A stretch of DNA of 64,000 bases from Pseudomonas sp. StFLB209 (GCF_000829415.1 NZ_AP014637.1:434001-498000); one strand, 5' to 3'; positions 7,261 to 19,312 are shown, counted from the stretch's first letter. Program-made: numbers and translations. Notes: generated from the letters alone by a model not told the origin.

Positions 7261-9504
7261 TCACGACGTCTTGTTACGCCGGGTCTCGATGATGTTCGGC
7301 AACTGGGAAATACGCCCCAGCAACCGGCCCAGTGCATCGAGCCCCGGAATTTCGATGGTCAGCGACATCGTTGCAGTGTTGTCTTCCTTGTTCGAGCGGG
7401 TGTTGACCGCCAGCACGTTGATGCGCTCGTTGAGCAGCACCTGGGTGACGTCACGCAACAGCCCGGAACGGTCGTAGGCACGAATCAGGATGTCCACCGG
7501 GTAGGTGAGCACCGGCGCCGGCCCCCAACTGACCTGGATGATCCGCTCCGGCTCCTTGCCGCCCAGTTGCAACACCGAGGCGCAATCCTGCCGGTGAATG
7601 GTCACGCCACGCCCCTGAGTGATATAGCCGACAATCGCATCGCCCGGCACTGGCTGGCAGCAGCCGGCAATCTGGGTCAACAGGTTACCGACGCCCTGGA
7701 TCTGGATATCGCCACGCTTGCCCGGCTTGTAACCGGTCGCCTTGCGCGGAATCAGCTCGACCTCGTCGACCCGCTCCGGCTCGACTTGCTGCTGCGCCAG
7801 GTTGACCAGCTGGGTCAGACGCAGGTCACCGGCACCCAGTGCCGCGAACATGTCTTCGCCGGTCTTGTAATTGGCCTTGTCGGCCAGCTTCTCGAAGTCG
7901 ACCTGCTGCAACGCCATGCGCGCCAGTTCGCGCTCCAGCAAGGTGCGGCCAGCGGCGACGTTCTGGTCGCGAGCCTGCAGCTTGAACCAGTGGACGATCT
8001 TGGCCCGTGCCCGTGAGGTGGTGATGTAACCGAGGTTGGCATTGAGCCAGTCTCGGCTGGGGATGCCATTCTTGCTGGTGATGATCTCGACCTGCTCACC
8101 GGTCTGCAGGCTGTAGTTGAGCGGTACGATCCGCCCGTTGATCTTCGCACCGCGGCAGTTGTGGCCAATCTCGGTGTGCACCCGATAAGCGAAATCCAGC
8201 GGTGTCGCGCCCTTGGGCAGGTCGATGGCATGACCGTCCGGGGTGAACACATAGACCCGGTCCGGCTCGATATCGACCCGCAGCTGTTCGGCCAGCCCAC
8301 CGATGTCACCCAGTTCTTCGTGCCACTCCAGCACCTGACGCAGCCAGGAGATCTTCTCTTCGTAGTGGTTGGAGCTGGATTTGACGTCGGTGCCCTTGTA
8401 GCGCCAGTGGGCACACACGCCCAGCTCGGCCTCTTCGTGCATGGCGTGGGTGCGGATCTGCACTTCCAGGACCTTGCCTTCCGGGCCGATCACGGCAGTG
8501 TGCAGCGAGCGGTAGCCGTTCTCCTTGGGGTTGGCGATATAGTCGTCAAACTCCTTGGGAATATGCCGCCACAGAGTGTGGACGATACCCAGCGCGGTGT
8601 AGCAGTCGCGCATTTCCGGAACCAGCACCCGCACGGCACGCACGTCGTAGATCTGGCTGAACGCCAGGCCTTTGCGCTGCATCTTGCGCCAGATCGAGTA
8701 GATGTGTTTCGCCCGGCCGCTGATATCGGCCTTGACCCCGGTGGCCTGCAGCTCGTTGTCGAGCTGGGTCATCACATCGCTGATGAAGCGCTCACGGTCC
8801 AGCCGCCGCTCATGCAGCAGCTTGGCGATCTGTTTGTACTGGTCAGGCTCCAGATAGCGGAACGAGAGGTCTTCGAGCTCCCACTTGATATGCCCGATAC
8901 CCAGCCGATGGGCCAACGGGGCATAGATGTCGAAGACTTCCCGGGCAACGCGGTTGCGCTTTTCTTCGTCGGCATTTTTTACCGCACGAATCGCGCAGGT
9001 ACGCTCGGCCAGCTTGATCAGCGCCACGCGCACGTCATCGACCATTGCCACCAGCATGCGGCGCAGGTTCTCGACCTGCGTCTGGCTGCCCAGCACCAGC
9101 GACTGGCGCGGGCTGAAGCTGGCACTGATCGCAGCCATGCGCTGAACGCCTTCGATCAGTTTGGCCACGGTGGCGCCGAAGCGTTCTTCGACCTGCGCGA
9201 GGGGAATCAGCCCCTCGCGTACGCCACGATAAATGACCGCCGCAATCAGCGAGTCCTGATCGAGCTTGAGGTCGGCGAGGATCTCGGCAATTTCAAGACC
9301 GGTCTGAAAACTGGAGGTGCCGTCGGCCCAGTCGTCTTTATGGGTGGGGTTGTTCTGCTCTTCTGCCAGCCTTGCGAATTCGCAGGCTTCTTTCATGGCC
9401 TGGCGATCCAGAATCAGATCGACACTGACAATATGGTCGAGCCATGCGTCGAGATTGATACTGCCGTCGGTGTTGACCGGCTGGTGTGCTCTCACCTGTA
9501 CCAT
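7261..9504 (-). CDS. relA: (p)ppGpp synthetase RelA
   Basis: RelA makes (p)ppGpp from GTP or GDP and ATP on stalled ribosomes. At 747 residues it has the usual Pseudomonas length. The pseudo-hydrolase domain at about 60-210 lacks the HD metal pair ('AAVIYRGVREGL' stands where active hydrolases have His-Asp), so it is synthetase-only. The synthetase domain includes 'HIYSIWRKMQRKG' and 'EFDDYIANPKENGYRSLHTAV'. A TGS domain ('DRVYVFTPDGHAIDLPKGAT'), a zinc-finger segment ('IAGCCQPVPGD') and a C-terminal ACT domain follow. The start at 9504 has GGAAGG 8 bases upstream; the open frame extends 31 codons further. Confidence 0.98.
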   Translation of the reverse strand: MVQVRAHQPVNTDGSINLDAWLDHIVSVDLILDRQAMKEACEFARLAEEQNNPTHKDDWADGTSSFQTGLEIAEILADLKLDQDSLIAAVIYRGVREGLIPLAQVEERFGATVAKLIEGVQRMAAISASFSPRQSLVLGSQTQVENLRRMLVAMVDDVRVALIKLAERTCAIRAVKNADEEKRNRVAREVFDIYAPLAHRLGIGHIKWELEDLSFRYLEPDQYKQIAKLLHERRLDRERFISDVMTQLDNELQATGVKADISGRAKHIYSIWRKMQRKGLAFSQIYDVRAVRVLVPEMRDCYTALGIVHTLWRHIPKEFDDYIANPKENGYRSLHTAVIGPEGKVLEVQIRTHAMHEEAELGVCAHWRYKGTDVKSSSNHYEEKISWLRQVLEWHEELGDIGGLAEQLRVDIEPDRVYVFTPDGHAIDLPKGATPLDFAYRVHTEIGHNCRGAKINGRIVPLNYSLQTGEQVEIITSKNGIPSRDWLNANLGYITTSRARAKIVHWFKLQARDQNVAAGRTLLERELARMALQQVDFEKLADKANYKTGEDMFAALGAGDLRLTQLVNLAQQQVEPERVDEVELIPRKATGYKPGKRGDIQIQGVGNLLTQIAGCCQPVPGDAIVGYITQGRGVTIHRQDCASVLQLGGKEPERIIQVSWGPAPVLTYPVDILIRAYDRSGLLRDVTQVLLNERINVLAVNTRSNKEDNTATMSLTIEIPGLDALGRLLGRISQLPNIIETRRNKTS

Positions 9505-9669
9505 GCTGCTTACCTTCCCTACGGCGCGATGAATGGCGCCGAAAGTCGCCGGCCTTTTAAAGCGAATGCCACTTGCCGGGCCAGCAAGCAACAGCATTCA
9601 CGGGCCAGTCTGAATTAAACGAGATTCCCTGTGGCACCGGTTCGATCCAATGAACCGGCGTCCACTCAC

Positions 9670-11025
9670 TCATTCTTTCATTTCAAATAACGCCATCGCT
9701 TCGACATGCGCCGTTTGAGGAAACATGTCGAGAATTCCGGCTCGTTTCAAGCGGTAACCCTGTTTGATCAATTCTTGCGCGTCACGGGCCAGGGTGGCGG
9801 GGTTGCAGGACACATACAGCAACCGCCGGGCCCCCGACTTGCCGATCTGGCGCACCACTTCAAAGGCACCGTCGCGTGGTGGGTCCAAGAGTACCGCAGA
9901 AAATCCTTTTACAGACCAGCTTGCCTGCGTCAAAGGCTGAGAAAGATCAGCCTGGAAAAATTTCACGTTCTGCAGCCCGTTGTCGCGGGCATTGAGTGCG
10001 GCGCGATCGACCATCACCTGGACACCTTCGACCGCCACCACCTCGCGGGCTTGTGCAGCCAGCGGCAAGGCGAAATTGCCCAGGCCACAGAACAGGTCCA
10101 TGACCCGCTCGCCCGGCTCGGGCGCCAGCCATTGCAGGGCCTGGTCGATCATCGCGGTGTTGACCGCCGCGTTGACCTGAATGAAATCTCCAGGCCGCCA
10201 GGCCAGTTGCATATCCCAGGGTTCGAGGCGATAGCCCAGGGTCTGCTGCGGGTCGAGCGGATACGGCTCGCCATCGCCGTGCAGCCAGAGCTGCACGCCC
10301 TGTTGATCACAGAATTCACCCAGTATGGCCAGATCGGTAGCAGCCAGCGGCGCGACATGCCGGACCAGCAGTGCCAGGGCCGTACCACTGAACAGCTCGA
10401 CATGCCCCAATGCCTGGGGCTTGGCTAGCCGCCCCAGCAACTCAGGCAGGCTGGCCATCAGCGGCTGGAGTTCTTCGACCAGCACCGGGCAATGGCGCAC
10501 ATTGACGATGTCCTGGCTCGCCGCAGCGCGGAAGCCGACCTCCAGCTGGCGCGCCTTGTTGTCCCAGCGCACCGCGACCCGGGCCCGGCGCCGGTAGGCC
10601 AGCTCGCTGCCGACCAACGGCGGCGCCCACTGCTCCGGCGCAACCTGGGCCACCCGCTGCAGTTGCTCTGCGAGCATTTCCTGCTTGAATGCCAATTGCT
10701 GATCGTGGGGCATGTGCTGCACGCTGCAGCCGCCACAGCGACCGAAATACTCGCAAGCGGCAGCACGTCGTGTCTCGCTGGCCCGCACCACCCGCTCGGT
10801 ACGGGCCTCGACCACCTTACCGCGGGCGTTGAGGACCCGCGTGTCGACTTCCTCACCGGCCAGACTGCCGGCCACAAACCAGGTCTTGCCGTCAGCGAAA
10901 GCAATGCCACGACCGTCGCTGGACAGTCGCTCAATGACCAGGCGCTGCTTCTTGCCGACCGGAATCTGCGCGCTTTTAACGCCACCGGCGGGCTGGAAAC
11001 GCAGCCCTCGTTGCTGTTTGGCCAT
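9670..11025 (-). CDS. rlmD: 23S rRNA (uracil-1939-C5) methyltransferase
   Basis: RlmD (RumA) methylates U1939 of 23S rRNA with SAM. The 451-residue protein has an N-terminal TRAM domain (about 20-75), the [4Fe-4S] cysteine set '[15 protein letters not shown]' (about 91-105), the SAM motif '[16 protein letters not shown]' and the catalytic 'LLDPPRDGA' and '[12 protein letters not shown]' motifs near the C-terminus. Its start overlaps the cysM stop by one base (TGATG), so the two are coupled. Confidence 0.97.
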   Translation of the reverse strand: MAKQQRGLRFQPAGGVKSAQIPVGKKQRLVIERLSSDGRGIAFADGKTWFVAGSLAGEEVDTRVLNARGKVVEARTERVVRASETRRAAACEYFGRCGGCSVQHMPHDQQLAFKQEMLAEQLQRVAQVAPEQWAPPLVGSELAYRRRARVAVRWDNKARQLEVGFRAAASQDIVNVRHCPVLVEELQPLMASLPELLGRLAKPQALGHVELFSGTALALLVRHVAPLAATDLAILGEFCDQQGVQLWLHGDGEPYPLDPQQTLGYRLEPWDMQLAWRPGDFIQVNAAVNTAMIDQALQWLAPEPGERVMDLFCGLGNFALPLAAQAREVVAVEGVQVMVDRAALNARDNGLQNVKFFQADLSQPLTQASWSVKGFSAVLLDPPRDGAFEVVRQIGKSGARRLLYVSCNPATLARDAQELIKQGYRLKRAGILDMFPQTAHVEAMALFEMKE

Positions 11026-11927
11026 CAGTTGGGTGCGTCGTAAACGCCGGTCGACAGGTAACGGTCGCCACGGTCACAGATAATGGCGACGATCACGGCG
11101 TTTTCCAGCTCGCGGGACAGGCGCAACATCCCGGCCACTGCACCACCGGACGACACGCCGCAGAAGATGCCTTCTTCACGGGCCAGGCGACGCATGACGT
11201 CTTCGGCCTCAGCCTGCCCCATGTCGATGATCTGATCGACCCGGGAAGCCTGATAGATGCTAGGCAGGTACTCTTCGGGCCAGCGACGGATCCCCGGAAT
11301 GGCTGCGCCTTCCATCGGCTGCAGGCCGACGATCTGCACGTTGGGGTTCTGCTCCTTGAGGTAGCGCGAGTTACCCATGATGGTGCCGGTGGTGCCCATC
11401 GAGCTGACAAAGTGGGTGATGGTGCCGCCGGTCTGCCGCCAGATTTCCGGGCCGGTGCCGGTGTAGTGCGCCTCGGGGTTGTCACCGTTGGCGAACTGGT
11501 CCAGCACCTTGCCACGACCTTCGGCCTGCATGCGCTCGGCCAGGTCGCGGGCACCTTCCATGCCCTCTTCCTTGCTGACCAGAATCAGCTCGGCGCCATA
11601 GGCCGTCATCGCGACCTTGCGCTCGGCACTGGAGTTGTCGGGCATGATCAGGATCATGCGGTACCCCTTGATGGCCGCCGCCATGGCCAGAGCAATGCCG
11701 GTGTTGCCGGAGGTGGCTTCGATCAGGGTATCGCCGGGCTGGATCTGCCCGCGCAACTCGGCGCGGGTGATCATCGACAGCGCCGGACGGTCTTTGACCG
11801 AACCTGCGGGGTTGTTACCTTCAAGTTTCAACAGGAGGGTATTGCTGGTGTCACCGCCGAGGCGCTGCAGGCGCACCAGCGGTGTGTTGCCGACGCAATC
11901 GGCAATGGTTTGATACTGCAGGGTCAT
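11025..11927 (-). CDS. cysM: cysteine synthase B
   Basis: CysM makes cysteine from O-acetylserine and sulfide or thiosulfate with PLP. The 300-residue protein has '[11 protein letters not shown]', the PLP lysine in '[10 protein letters not shown]' (about residue 42) and the substrate loop '[16 protein letters not shown]'. The glycine phosphate cup is '[11 protein letters not shown]'. The start at 11927 begins at the conserved '[12 protein letters not shown]'; a 38-codon upstream extension is not conserved in character. The gene heads a cysM-rlmD-relA series opposite gacS, a standard Pseudomonas arrangement. Confidence 0.96.
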   Translation of the reverse strand: MTLQYQTIADCVGNTPLVRLQRLGGDTSNTLLLKLEGNNPAGSVKDRPALSMITRAELRGQIQPGDTLIEATSGNTGIALAMAAAIKGYRMILIMPDNSSAERKVAMTAYGAELILVSKEEGMEGARDLAERMQAEGRGKVLDQFANGDNPEAHYTGTGPEIWRQTGGTITHFVSSMGTTGTIMGNSRYLKEQNPNVQIVGLQPMEGAAIPGIRRWPEEYLPSIYQASRVDQIIDMGQAEAEDVMRRLAREEGIFCGVSSGGAVAGMLRLSRELENAVIVAIICDRGDRYLSTGVYDAPN

Positions 11928-12307
11928 GGCGTATTCGCAATCCAGTCTGCGGGGGCGCCTATCATACCGGCAAACGCCCAAAGCCCATATCACGCAAAGT
12001 GAGGCATTTATCACCAAAAAGAATAAGAGACTTGCCGGCACCCCTTGCCTGGCGGGCTGCGCTGCTGGCGTGCGGCTGCCCAGCCCGTTGCGCTCGCGCC
12101 GAGCCTGTCAATAATGCCAAGGCCGCTCCACAATGACCAACGGGCGGCTGATTGCCCCTGCCACCGGGGATGGTGACGCCGTGCGCCGCCGCAGGCAGTT
12201 AAGGATGTAATATGTCTGGCAGCCAATGGCTACACTGGTGTGTCACTGTTCAGGGGTGACAAATAAAGGACCTTCCGGGACACCTTCCGGGTTGCAGGAG
12301 AGCGTGT
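11928..12307. promoter_or_regulatory. divergent region cysM / gacS
   Basis: This 380-base spacer separates two divergent genes. A short direct repeat (CCTTCCGGGACACCTTCCGGG, two copies of CCTTCCGGG) lies at 12270-12290, just before the gacS ribosome site GGAGAGC. No sigma-factor consensus or open frame with a ribosome site was recognised. Confidence 0.35.
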
Positions 12308-15061
12308 GTGCTGACCAAGCTGGGTATCAAGAGCCGGGTTCTGCTGTTGACCATTTTGCCCACCAGCCTGATGGCTGTGGTGCTGGGCGGCTATTTCACA
12401 TGGATGCAGTTGTACGAGCTGCAAAGCCAGCTACTGGTGCGCGGCGAAATGATCACCCGCCAACTGGTACCGCTGGCCGCTACCGCGCTGGGGCATAAAG
12501 ACAAAGCCATTCTCAGCCGCATCGCCACCCAGTCGCTGGAAGAAGACGACGTGCGCTCGGTGACGTTCCTGGATGCCGATCGTAATGCACTGGCGCATGC
12601 CGGCCCGAGCATGATCAATCCCGCGCCCACCGGTCAGGGCACCCAATTGCTCAATCGCACCGGCAGCGATGCCACCCGCTATCTATTGCCGGTGTTCGGC
12701 AACCAGCGGCATCTGACCAGCGCTGTCATCCCTGAAGAGGCCGACCGTCTGCTGGGCTGGGTCGAACTGGAGATTTCCCATAACGGCACGCTGTTGCGCG
12801 GCTATCGCAGCCTGTTCGCCAGCCTGCTGCTGATCCTCCTCGGGCTGGGCGTCACCGCCGCACTGGCGCTGCGCATGAGCCGCAGCATCAACCAGCCGCT
12901 GGGGCGCATCAAGCATGCGGTCAGCCTGCTCAAGGAAGGTCATCTGGAAACCCGCCTGCCGCCACTGGGCAGCCATGAGCTCGACGAACTGGCGTCGGGC
13001 ATCAACCGCATGGCCTCGACGCTGCAAAATGCCCGCGAAGAACTGCAGCAGAGCATCGATCAGGCGACCGAAGACGTGCGCCTGAACCTCGAAACCATCG
13101 AGATTCAAAACATCGAACTGGACCTGGCGCGCAAAGAGGCGCTGGAGGCAAGCCGTATCAAGTCGGAGTTTCTGGCCAACATGAGCCATGAAATCCGTAC
13201 GCCGCTCAATGGCATCGTCGGTTTTACACATCTATTGCAGAAAAGCGAACTGACGCCACGTCAGATCGACTACCTCAACACCATCGAAAAGTCCGCCGAC
13301 AGCCTGTTGAGCATCATCAACGAGATTCTCGACTTCTCCAAGATCGAGGCCGGCAAGCTGGTCCTCGACACCATCGCCTTCAACCTGCGCGACCTGTTGC
13401 AAGACACCTTGACCATTCTCGCTCCGGCGGCGCATGCCAAGCAGCTGGAACTGGTCAGCCTGGTGTACCGCGACACGCCGGCGGCCCTGATCGGCGACCC
13501 GCTGCGCCTCAAACAGATTCTCACCAACCTGGTGAGCAACGCGATCAAGTTCACCCGCGAAGGCACCATTGTTGCCCGCGCCATGGTCGAAGAAGAGACC
13601 GAAGACAGCGCGCAACTGCGCATCAGCGTCCAGGACACCGGAGTCGGGCTGTCCAGCCAGGACCTGCGCGCGCTGTTCCAGGCCTTCAGCCAGGCCGACA
13701 ATTCGCTGTCGCGCCAGCCAGGCGGCACCGGTCTGGGGCTGGTGATTTCAAAACGCCTGATCGAGCAGATGGGCGGCGAGATCGGGGTAGACAGCACCCC
13801 TGGCGTCGGCTCGGAGTTCTGGATCAGCCTGAAACTGCCCAAGGCCCGCGACGACTCCGAAGACCCGATGCCGCAACCGCTGCAAGGCGTGCGGGTGGCG
13901 GTTCTGGAACACCATGAGCTGGCGCGTCAGGCACTGGAGCATCAGCTAGAGGATTGCGGCCTGGAGCCACTGCTGTTCAAGAACCTGGAAAGCCTGATCA
14001 ACGGTGTGACGGTCGCCCATGAAACGCCAGCGCGCATTGAGCTGGCAGTGATCGGCGTGACCAGCTACGAGATGCCTCCGGAACGTCTGCGCCAGTCAAT
14101 CTGGGAGCTGGAAAACCTCGACTGCAAGGTGCTGGTGCTGTGCCCGACCACCGAGCAGTTGCTGTTCCAGCAGTCAGTCCCGGATGTATATACCCAGTTG
14201 CAGGCCAAGCCTGCCTGTGACCGCAAGCTGCGTCGCGGGCTGTCAGAGTTGATTGCCCCGCGCGCAATCCGTACTGAAAACAGTATTCAGTTGCCCAGCC
14301 GGGCACCCCGCATCCTCTGTGTGGACGATAACCCTGCCAACCTGTTACTGGTACAGACCCTGCTGGAAGACATGGGCGCCAAGGTGGTGGCGGTGGACAG
14401 TGGCTACGCCGCCGTCCAGGCCGTGCAGGAACAGAGCTTCGACCTGGTGCTGATGGACGTGCAGATGCCCGGCATGGATGGTCGCCAGGCCACCGAGACA
14501 ATTCGTGACTGGGAAGAAGAGCGGCAGAACAGCCCGATGCCGATTGTGGCCCTCACCGCCCACGCCATGGCCAACGAGAAACGCTCGTTGCTGCAAAGCG
14601 GTATGGACGACTACCTGACCAAGCCGATCAGCGAGCGGCAACTGGCTCAGGTGGTGCTCAAGTGGACCGGTCTGGCGCTGCGTACGCCGGTGCCAGAGTC
14701 GCCACTGGACGCCGAGCAGAGTCATGTCGGGCCGCTGGTTCTGGACCCGGAAGAAGGCCTGCGCCTGGCGGCCGGCAAAGCTGACCTGGCCGCCGACATG
14801 CTGGCCATGTTGCTGGCCTCGCTGGACGCCGATCGCGAAGCGATTCGCACGGCCCGCAGCGCTGCGGATATCCAGGCGATGATCGAGCGCATCCACAGGC
14901 TGCATGGTGCGACCCGCTACTGCGGCGTGCCGCAGCTACGCGCCGCCTGCCAGCGGGCAGAGACCCTGCTCAAGCAAAATGCCCCGCAGGCCAGTGACGC
15001 CCTGGACGACCTCGACAAAGCCATTGCCCGCCTGGCGACCGAAGCGCGAGTCACCGCGTGA
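12308..15061 (+). CDS. gacS: hybrid sensor kinase GacS
   Basis: GacS phosphorylates GacA to switch on the RsmY/Z small RNAs that control secondary metabolism, biofilm and virulence. The 917-residue inner-membrane protein has a first helix (about 10-32), a periplasmic loop, a second helix (about 168-188), a HAMP domain and then HisKA with '[11 protein letters not shown]' (His294). HATPase follows with 'DTGVGLS' and 'GGTGLGL', then a receiver domain with '[13 protein letters not shown]' (Asp717) and a C-terminal Hpt domain with '[13 protein letters not shown]' (His866). The start is GTG at 12308 behind GGAGAGC. Confidence 0.97.
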   Translation: MLTKLGIKSRVLLLTILPTSLMAVVLGGYFTWMQLYELQSQLLVRGEMITRQLVPLAATALGHKDKAILSRIATQSLEEDDVRSVTFLDADRNALAHAGPSMINPAPTGQGTQLLNRTGSDATRYLLPVFGNQRHLTSAVIPEEADRLLGWVELEISHNGTLLRGYRSLFASLLLILLGLGVTAALALRMSRSINQPLGRIKHAVSLLKEGHLETRLPPLGSHELDELASGINRMASTLQNAREELQQSIDQATEDVRLNLETIEIQNIELDLARKEALEASRIKSEFLANMSHEIRTPLNGIVGFTHLLQKSELTPRQIDYLNTIEKSADSLLSIINEILDFSKIEAGKLVLDTIAFNLRDLLQDTLTILAPAAHAKQLELVSLVYRDTPAALIGDPLRLKQILTNLVSNAIKFTREGTIVARAMVEEETEDSAQLRISVQDTGVGLSSQDLRALFQAFSQADNSLSRQPGGTGLGLVISKRLIEQMGGEIGVDSTPGVGSEFWISLKLPKARDDSEDPMPQPLQGVRVAVLEHHELARQALEHQLEDCGLEPLLFKNLESLINGVTVAHETPARIELAVIGVTSYEMPPERLRQSIWELENLDCKVLVLCPTTEQLLFQQSVPDVYTQLQAKPACDRKLRRGLSELIAPRAIRTENSIQLPSRAPRILCVDDNPANLLLVQTLLEDMGAKVVAVDSGYAAVQAVQEQSFDLVLMDVQMPGMDGRQATETIRDWEEERQNSPMPIVALTAHAMANEKRSLLQSGMDDYLTKPISERQLAQVVLKWTGLALRTPVPESPLDAEQSHVGPLVLDPEEGLRLAAGKADLAADMLAMLLASLDADREAIRTARSAADIQAMIERIHRLHGATRYCGVPQLRAACQRAETLLKQNAPQASDALDDLDKAIARLATEARVTA

Positions 15062-15107
15062 GCGCACGCGCTTAGCCTGATACCATAGCGGGCATTTTGG
15101 AGGACTC

Positions 15108-15545
15108 ATGGCCGAACACGATTTTCGCTACAGCATGCTCAACCCGCAACACACCCTCACCGAGTGCCGCACTCTGGCACCCGGCCGCTACCAGGTCACC
15201 GGTAACGGCGGCTCGATTCAAGGCGACGACCAACTGCTGGTCACCCTTAAAGGCAGCAAGAGCCTGTACATGCGCCTGACAGTGGAAAAGGTCCGCCACC
15301 TGATCAACCCGCCCGGCCAGTGGGTCGCGGTGGCCAACGGCCCAGTGTTCGACGAACTGGCGATCCATGAGTGGGCGGTGCATTGCGACAGCTGCAACAG
15401 CGAGCTGAAGTTCGAGTTTTCGGTGGAAAGCAAACTGGGCACCAAGGCTCAGAAACCGGCGGCCGTTGCGCGCATCGCCGAACTGGGCTGGAAGACTGAC
15501 GGCGACAAACACACCTGCCGTAAATGCCAGGCCCAGCCGGCATGA
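15108..15545 (+). CDS. conserved hypothetical protein with a Cys-x2-Cys pair set
   Basis: This 145-residue protein has no signal peptide or membrane segment. It contains 'HCDSCNSE' (about residues 93-100) and 'TCRKCQA' at the C-terminus (about 137-143), which could together bind one zinc. The upstream half is beta-rich. The start follows a GGAGG-like site (TTTTGGAGGACTCATG). Its stop overlaps the start of the META lipoprotein gene (ATGA). I do not recognise the family. Confidence 0.75.
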   Translation: MAEHDFRYSMLNPQHTLTECRTLAPGRYQVTGNGGSIQGDDQLLVTLKGSKSLYMRLTVEKVRHLINPPGQWVAVANGPVFDELAIHEWAVHCDSCNSELKFEFSVESKLGTKAQKPAAVARIAELGWKTDGDKHTCRKCQAQPA

Positions 15546-15943
15546 AACGCCGAGGGTTAGCAAGCCTGATCGGTGCCTTGCTGCTGACCGGCTGTGCCAG
15601 TGAGCCAGTGCTGATTCAGCAGGAGCAGAGTTACGTGCTGGAGTGGATCGGCGAGCGCCCGCTGGTTGATCGCAGCCGCATGACCATGACCCTGGGCGCT
15701 GACGGTCGGGCGTATGGCAACGCCGGTTGCAACCACTGGTTCGCCGCCTACACGCTGCAAGGCCAACTGATCAGCTTCGAGCGGATCGGCAAGACCCGCA
15801 AACTGTGCGTCGAAGCGCTGATGGAGCAGGAACAGCGCTTTCTCGAAACCTTGCCCAAAGTGCAGCGCTGGGATATCTCGCCGATCAACCAGTTGCGGTT
15901 GTGGCCGGCAGAGGGCAAACCGCTGCGGTTCTGGCAAGAATAA
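15542..15943 (+). CDS. META domain lipoprotein (HslJ-like)
   Basis: This 133-residue protein starts with a lipoprotein signal whose lipobox is 'LLTGC' (Cys at about residue 18), so it is anchored to a membrane in the envelope. The mature part has the META signature 'GRAYGNAGCNHWFAAYTLQGQ' (described by its ends) and 'GKTRKLC' followed by 'EQRFLETL'. In other bacteria this domain occurs in heat-inducible HslJ and secreted proteins. Translation is coupled to the preceding gene by ATGA overlap. Confidence 0.85.
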   Translation: MKRRGLASLIGALLLTGCASEPVLIQQEQSYVLEWIGERPLVDRSRMTMTLGADGRAYGNAGCNHWFAAYTLQGQLISFERIGKTRKLCVEALMEQEQRFLETLPKVQRWDISPINQLRLWPAEGKPLRFWQE

Positions 15944-15956
15944 CCGCGCAGCAGCG

Positions 15957-16424
15957 TCAGCCCTCGCCGCGCAGCGCCTTGAGTTTGGCGGTCAGGCCGG
16001 CGGCGGTCTGTTCGCCCAGCAACTGCTCACGCAGTTTGCCTTTGTCATCGATGATGTAGGTCACCGGCAGGGCTTCGGCAGGCGGGAATTCATAGCGCTC
16101 GGCCGGGTCCTGAGCCAGTACGGTGAACTTGATGCCCAATGCATCGGAAGCCTTTTTCAGCTCATCGCCTTGCAGGTTATCGAAGTTGACCCCCAATACG
16201 GTGACCTTCTGGTCCTTGAGCTGTTCGGCCAGGTGGTTCAGTTCCGGGATTTCGACCCGACACGGCCCGCACCATTCAGCCCAGTAATTGATCACCAGCC
16301 AGTGCTTGTCGATGCGCTCACTGGTCACTTTCTGACCATTCTGGTCAGTGCCCAGGTCCACACCACAACCACTGAGCAAGATACTGCCGAGCAGTGCCAA
16401 CGTTGCCACTAATCGCCTTGCCAT
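15957..16424 (-). CDS. TlpA-like thioredoxin lipoprotein
   Basis: This 155-residue protein has a lipobox 'LLSGC' (Cys about 20) and a thioredoxin fold with the redox motif 'NYWAEWCGPCRVEIPEL' (CxxC at about 52-55). The cis-proline 'ALPVTYIIDDKG' lies near residue 120. It is a membrane-tethered periplasmic thiol-disulfide reductase of the TlpA/ResA type, acting perhaps in cytochrome maturation or protein thiol reduction. The start at 16424 has AAGGAAAG upstream. It converges on the META gene with only 13 bases between stops. Confidence 0.9.
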   Translation of the reverse strand: MARRLVATLALLGSILLSGCGVDLGTDQNGQKVTSERIDKHWLVINYWAEWCGPCRVEIPELNHLAEQLKDQKVTVLGVNFDNLQGDELKKASDALGIKFTVLAQDPAERYEFPPAEALPVTYIIDDKGKLREQLLGEQTAAGLTAKLKALRGEG

Positions 16425-16553
16425 CGAAACTTTCCTTCTTTCGTCAAACCAAACTCATATGACACTTGATGCGTGCAATCGGCACTGTATATGTCGATCC
16501 AGCACACCGCGCAGTTAGAATACGCGCCACACTCTACAAGATGCGACCCGCAA

Positions 16554-17503
<950 letters not shown>

Positions 17504-17540
17504 AAGGCCAAACCCGCAAATCTATAAGCCTGGAGTTCGA

Positions 17541-18212
17541 ATGCAAGACTACAAATGGCTCCATGAGTATTGCCTGAACCGCTTTGGCTCGGCCAAGGCG
17601 CTTGAGGCGCAATTGCCGCAGCCCAGAACGCCAGAGCAATTAAAGGCCATCGGCGATGACCGCTACCTGTCGACCCTGGCCCTGCGGGTGTTTCGCGCCG
17701 GGCTCAAGCACAGCCTGGTCGATGCCAAGTGGCCGGCCTTTGAGCAGGTGTTTTTCGGTTTTGACCCGGAAAAGGTGGTGCTGATGGGCGCCGACCATCT
17801 GGAGCGGCTGATGCAGGACACACGCATCATTCGCCACCTCGGCAAGCTCAAAAGCGTGCCACGCAATGCCCAATTGGTACTGGATATCGCTCAAGAGCAC
17901 GGCAGCTTCGGCAACTTTATCGCCCAGTGGCCGGTGGAGGACATTACCGGGCTGTGGCAGTACCTGAGCAAGCATGGCAGCCAGATGGGAGGTTTGTCGG
18001 CGCCGCGCTTTCTGCGCATGATCGGCAAGGACACCTTCGTGCCGAGCAACGACGTGGTCGCCGCCCTCAATGCGCAAAACATTGTCGACAAGGTGCCGTC
18101 CAGCAAACGCGACATGGCCATTGTCCAGGCCGCATTCAACCAGTGGCAGGCCGAGAGTGGTCGGCCACTGTGTCAGCTGTCAGCGATGCTGGCCTATACC
18201 GTCAACCACTGA
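17541..18212 (+). CDS. DNA-3-methyladenine glycosylase I-like protein
   Basis: This 223-residue protein resembles TagI (COG2818) in its middle: 'VFFGFDPEKVVLMGADHLERLM' with 'TRIIRHLGKLKSVPRNAQ' (about 70-115) matches the family helices that bind 3-methyladenine. The N-terminal Cys and the C-terminal His/Cys zinc residues of E. coli Tag are not present in the expected places, so it is a divergent branch. The start at 17541 has TGGAG upstream, 37 bases after wrbA. It converges on ttcA. Confidence 0.72.
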   Translation: MQDYKWLHEYCLNRFGSAKALEAQLPQPRTPEQLKAIGDDRYLSTLALRVFRAGLKHSLVDAKWPAFEQVFFGFDPEKVVLMGADHLERLMQDTRIIRHLGKLKSVPRNAQLVLDIAQEHGSFGNFIAQWPVEDITGLWQYLSKHGSQMGGLSAPRFLRMIGKDTFVPSNDVVAALNAQNIVDKVPSSKRDMAIVQAAFNQWQAESGRPLCQLSAMLAYTVNH

Positions 18213-18218
18213 GTCGGC

Positions 18219-19043
18219 TCAGAGGTTGACCACATTGACGAAGCGCGACGCCGCGCTTTCGTCCATGCGCAGGCTGCTGAAGTCGAACAGGTTGCGGTCG
18301 GCCAGTTGCGAAGGCTGAACGTTCTGCAGGGCACGGAAGATGTTCTCGACCCGGCCCGGGGTCTTGCGCTCCCAATCCTGAAGCATGTCCTTGACCACCT
18401 GGCGTTGCAGGTTTTCCTGAGAACCACACAGGTTGCACGGGATGATCGGGAAGCCCTTGAAGTTCGAATAGGCCTGGATGTCCTTCTCATGGCAGTAAGC
18501 CAGAGGGCGGATCACCACATTACGGCCGTCGTCGGAGCGCAGCTTGGGCGGCATGGCCTTGAGCGAGGCATTGAAGAACATGTTGAGGAAGAAGGTCTCG
18601 ACGATGTCGTCGCGGTGATGCCCCAAAGCCATCTTGGTCGCGCCGATTTCATCGGCAAAGGTGTACAGCGTGCCGCGACGCAGGCGCGAGCACAGCGAGC
18701 AGGTGGTTTTGCCCTCCGGCACCAGTTCCTTGACCACCGAGTAGGTGTCTTTCTCGACAATGTGATACTCGATGCCCAGGGTTTCCAGGTAAGCCGGCAA
18801 CACATGCTCGGGAAAGCCGGGCTGCTTCTGGTCCATGTTCACCGCGACGATATCGAACTTGATCGGCGCCACCTTCTGCAGGTGCATCAGCACGTCGAGC
18901 ATGGTGTAGCTGTCCTTGCCGCCGGACAGACAGACCATGACCTTGTCGCCGTCCTCGATCATGTTGTAATCGCTGACAGCCTCGCCGGCCAGCCGACGCA
19001 GGCGTTTCTGCAGTTTGTTCTGATTGACTGAAAGAGTGCCCAT
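18219..19043 (-). CDS. ttcA: tRNA 2-thiocytidine(32) synthetase
   Basis: TtcA thiolates cytidine 32 of some tRNAs using ATP and a [4Fe-4S] cluster. The 274-residue protein has the PP-loop '[16 protein letters not shown]' (about 44-58) and the cluster cysteines in '[11 protein letters not shown]' (about 116-126) and '[12 protein letters not shown]' (about 204). '[17 protein letters not shown]' is the conserved central motif. The start at 19043 ([10 protein letters not shown]) is chosen over one 8 codons upstream because the family begins there. Confidence 0.96.
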   Translation of the reverse strand: MGTLSVNQNKLQKRLRRLAGEAVSDYNMIEDGDKVMVCLSGGKDSYTMLDVLMHLQKVAPIKFDIVAVNMDQKQPGFPEHVLPAYLETLGIEYHIVEKDTYSVVKELVPEGKTTCSLCSRLRRGTLYTFADEIGATKMALGHHRDDIVETFFLNMFFNASLKAMPPKLRSDDGRNVVIRPLAYCHEKDIQAYSNFKGFPIIPCNLCGSQENLQRQVVKDMLQDWERKTPGRVENIFRALQNVQPSQLADRNLFDFSSLRMDESAASRFVNVVNL

Positions 19044-19233
19044 GATGCTGGTGGTTTCCGCTGGCAAGGTTTCTACAAAGGGGCCTGAACAAGGAAAATG
19101 TCGCGCAAGACCGCCGAAAGGGCCGACATTTTACGCACATCGTCAGCATCATTGAACCTCCATGCATGGCATTAACGACGTGTTGCAGATCACCAATCGC
19201 TCTAAGCAGCAGCGCACCGGCTGTGCGGCACTT

Positions 19234-19241
19234 CTATACTT
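19234..19241 (+). promoter_or_regulatory. sigma-S-like -10 element before Yip1 gene
   Basis: CTATACTT at 19234-19241 equals the extended -10 consensus of RpoS promoters. It lies 72 bases before the GTG start. No -35 of the housekeeping type precedes it at proper spacing. Confidence 0.4.
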
Positions 19242-19312
19242 TTAATGTGAGGCCTGAATCAGGTGGTTGGCGGCGCCATGCCACTACAGGCGATAACTGC
19301 GAGGAGGACACC

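Noticed and set aside
9670..11927. Possible frameshift between rlmD and cysM because they share a base
   Set aside because: Both proteins are full-length with complete motifs; the TGATG overlap is ordinary translational coupling.
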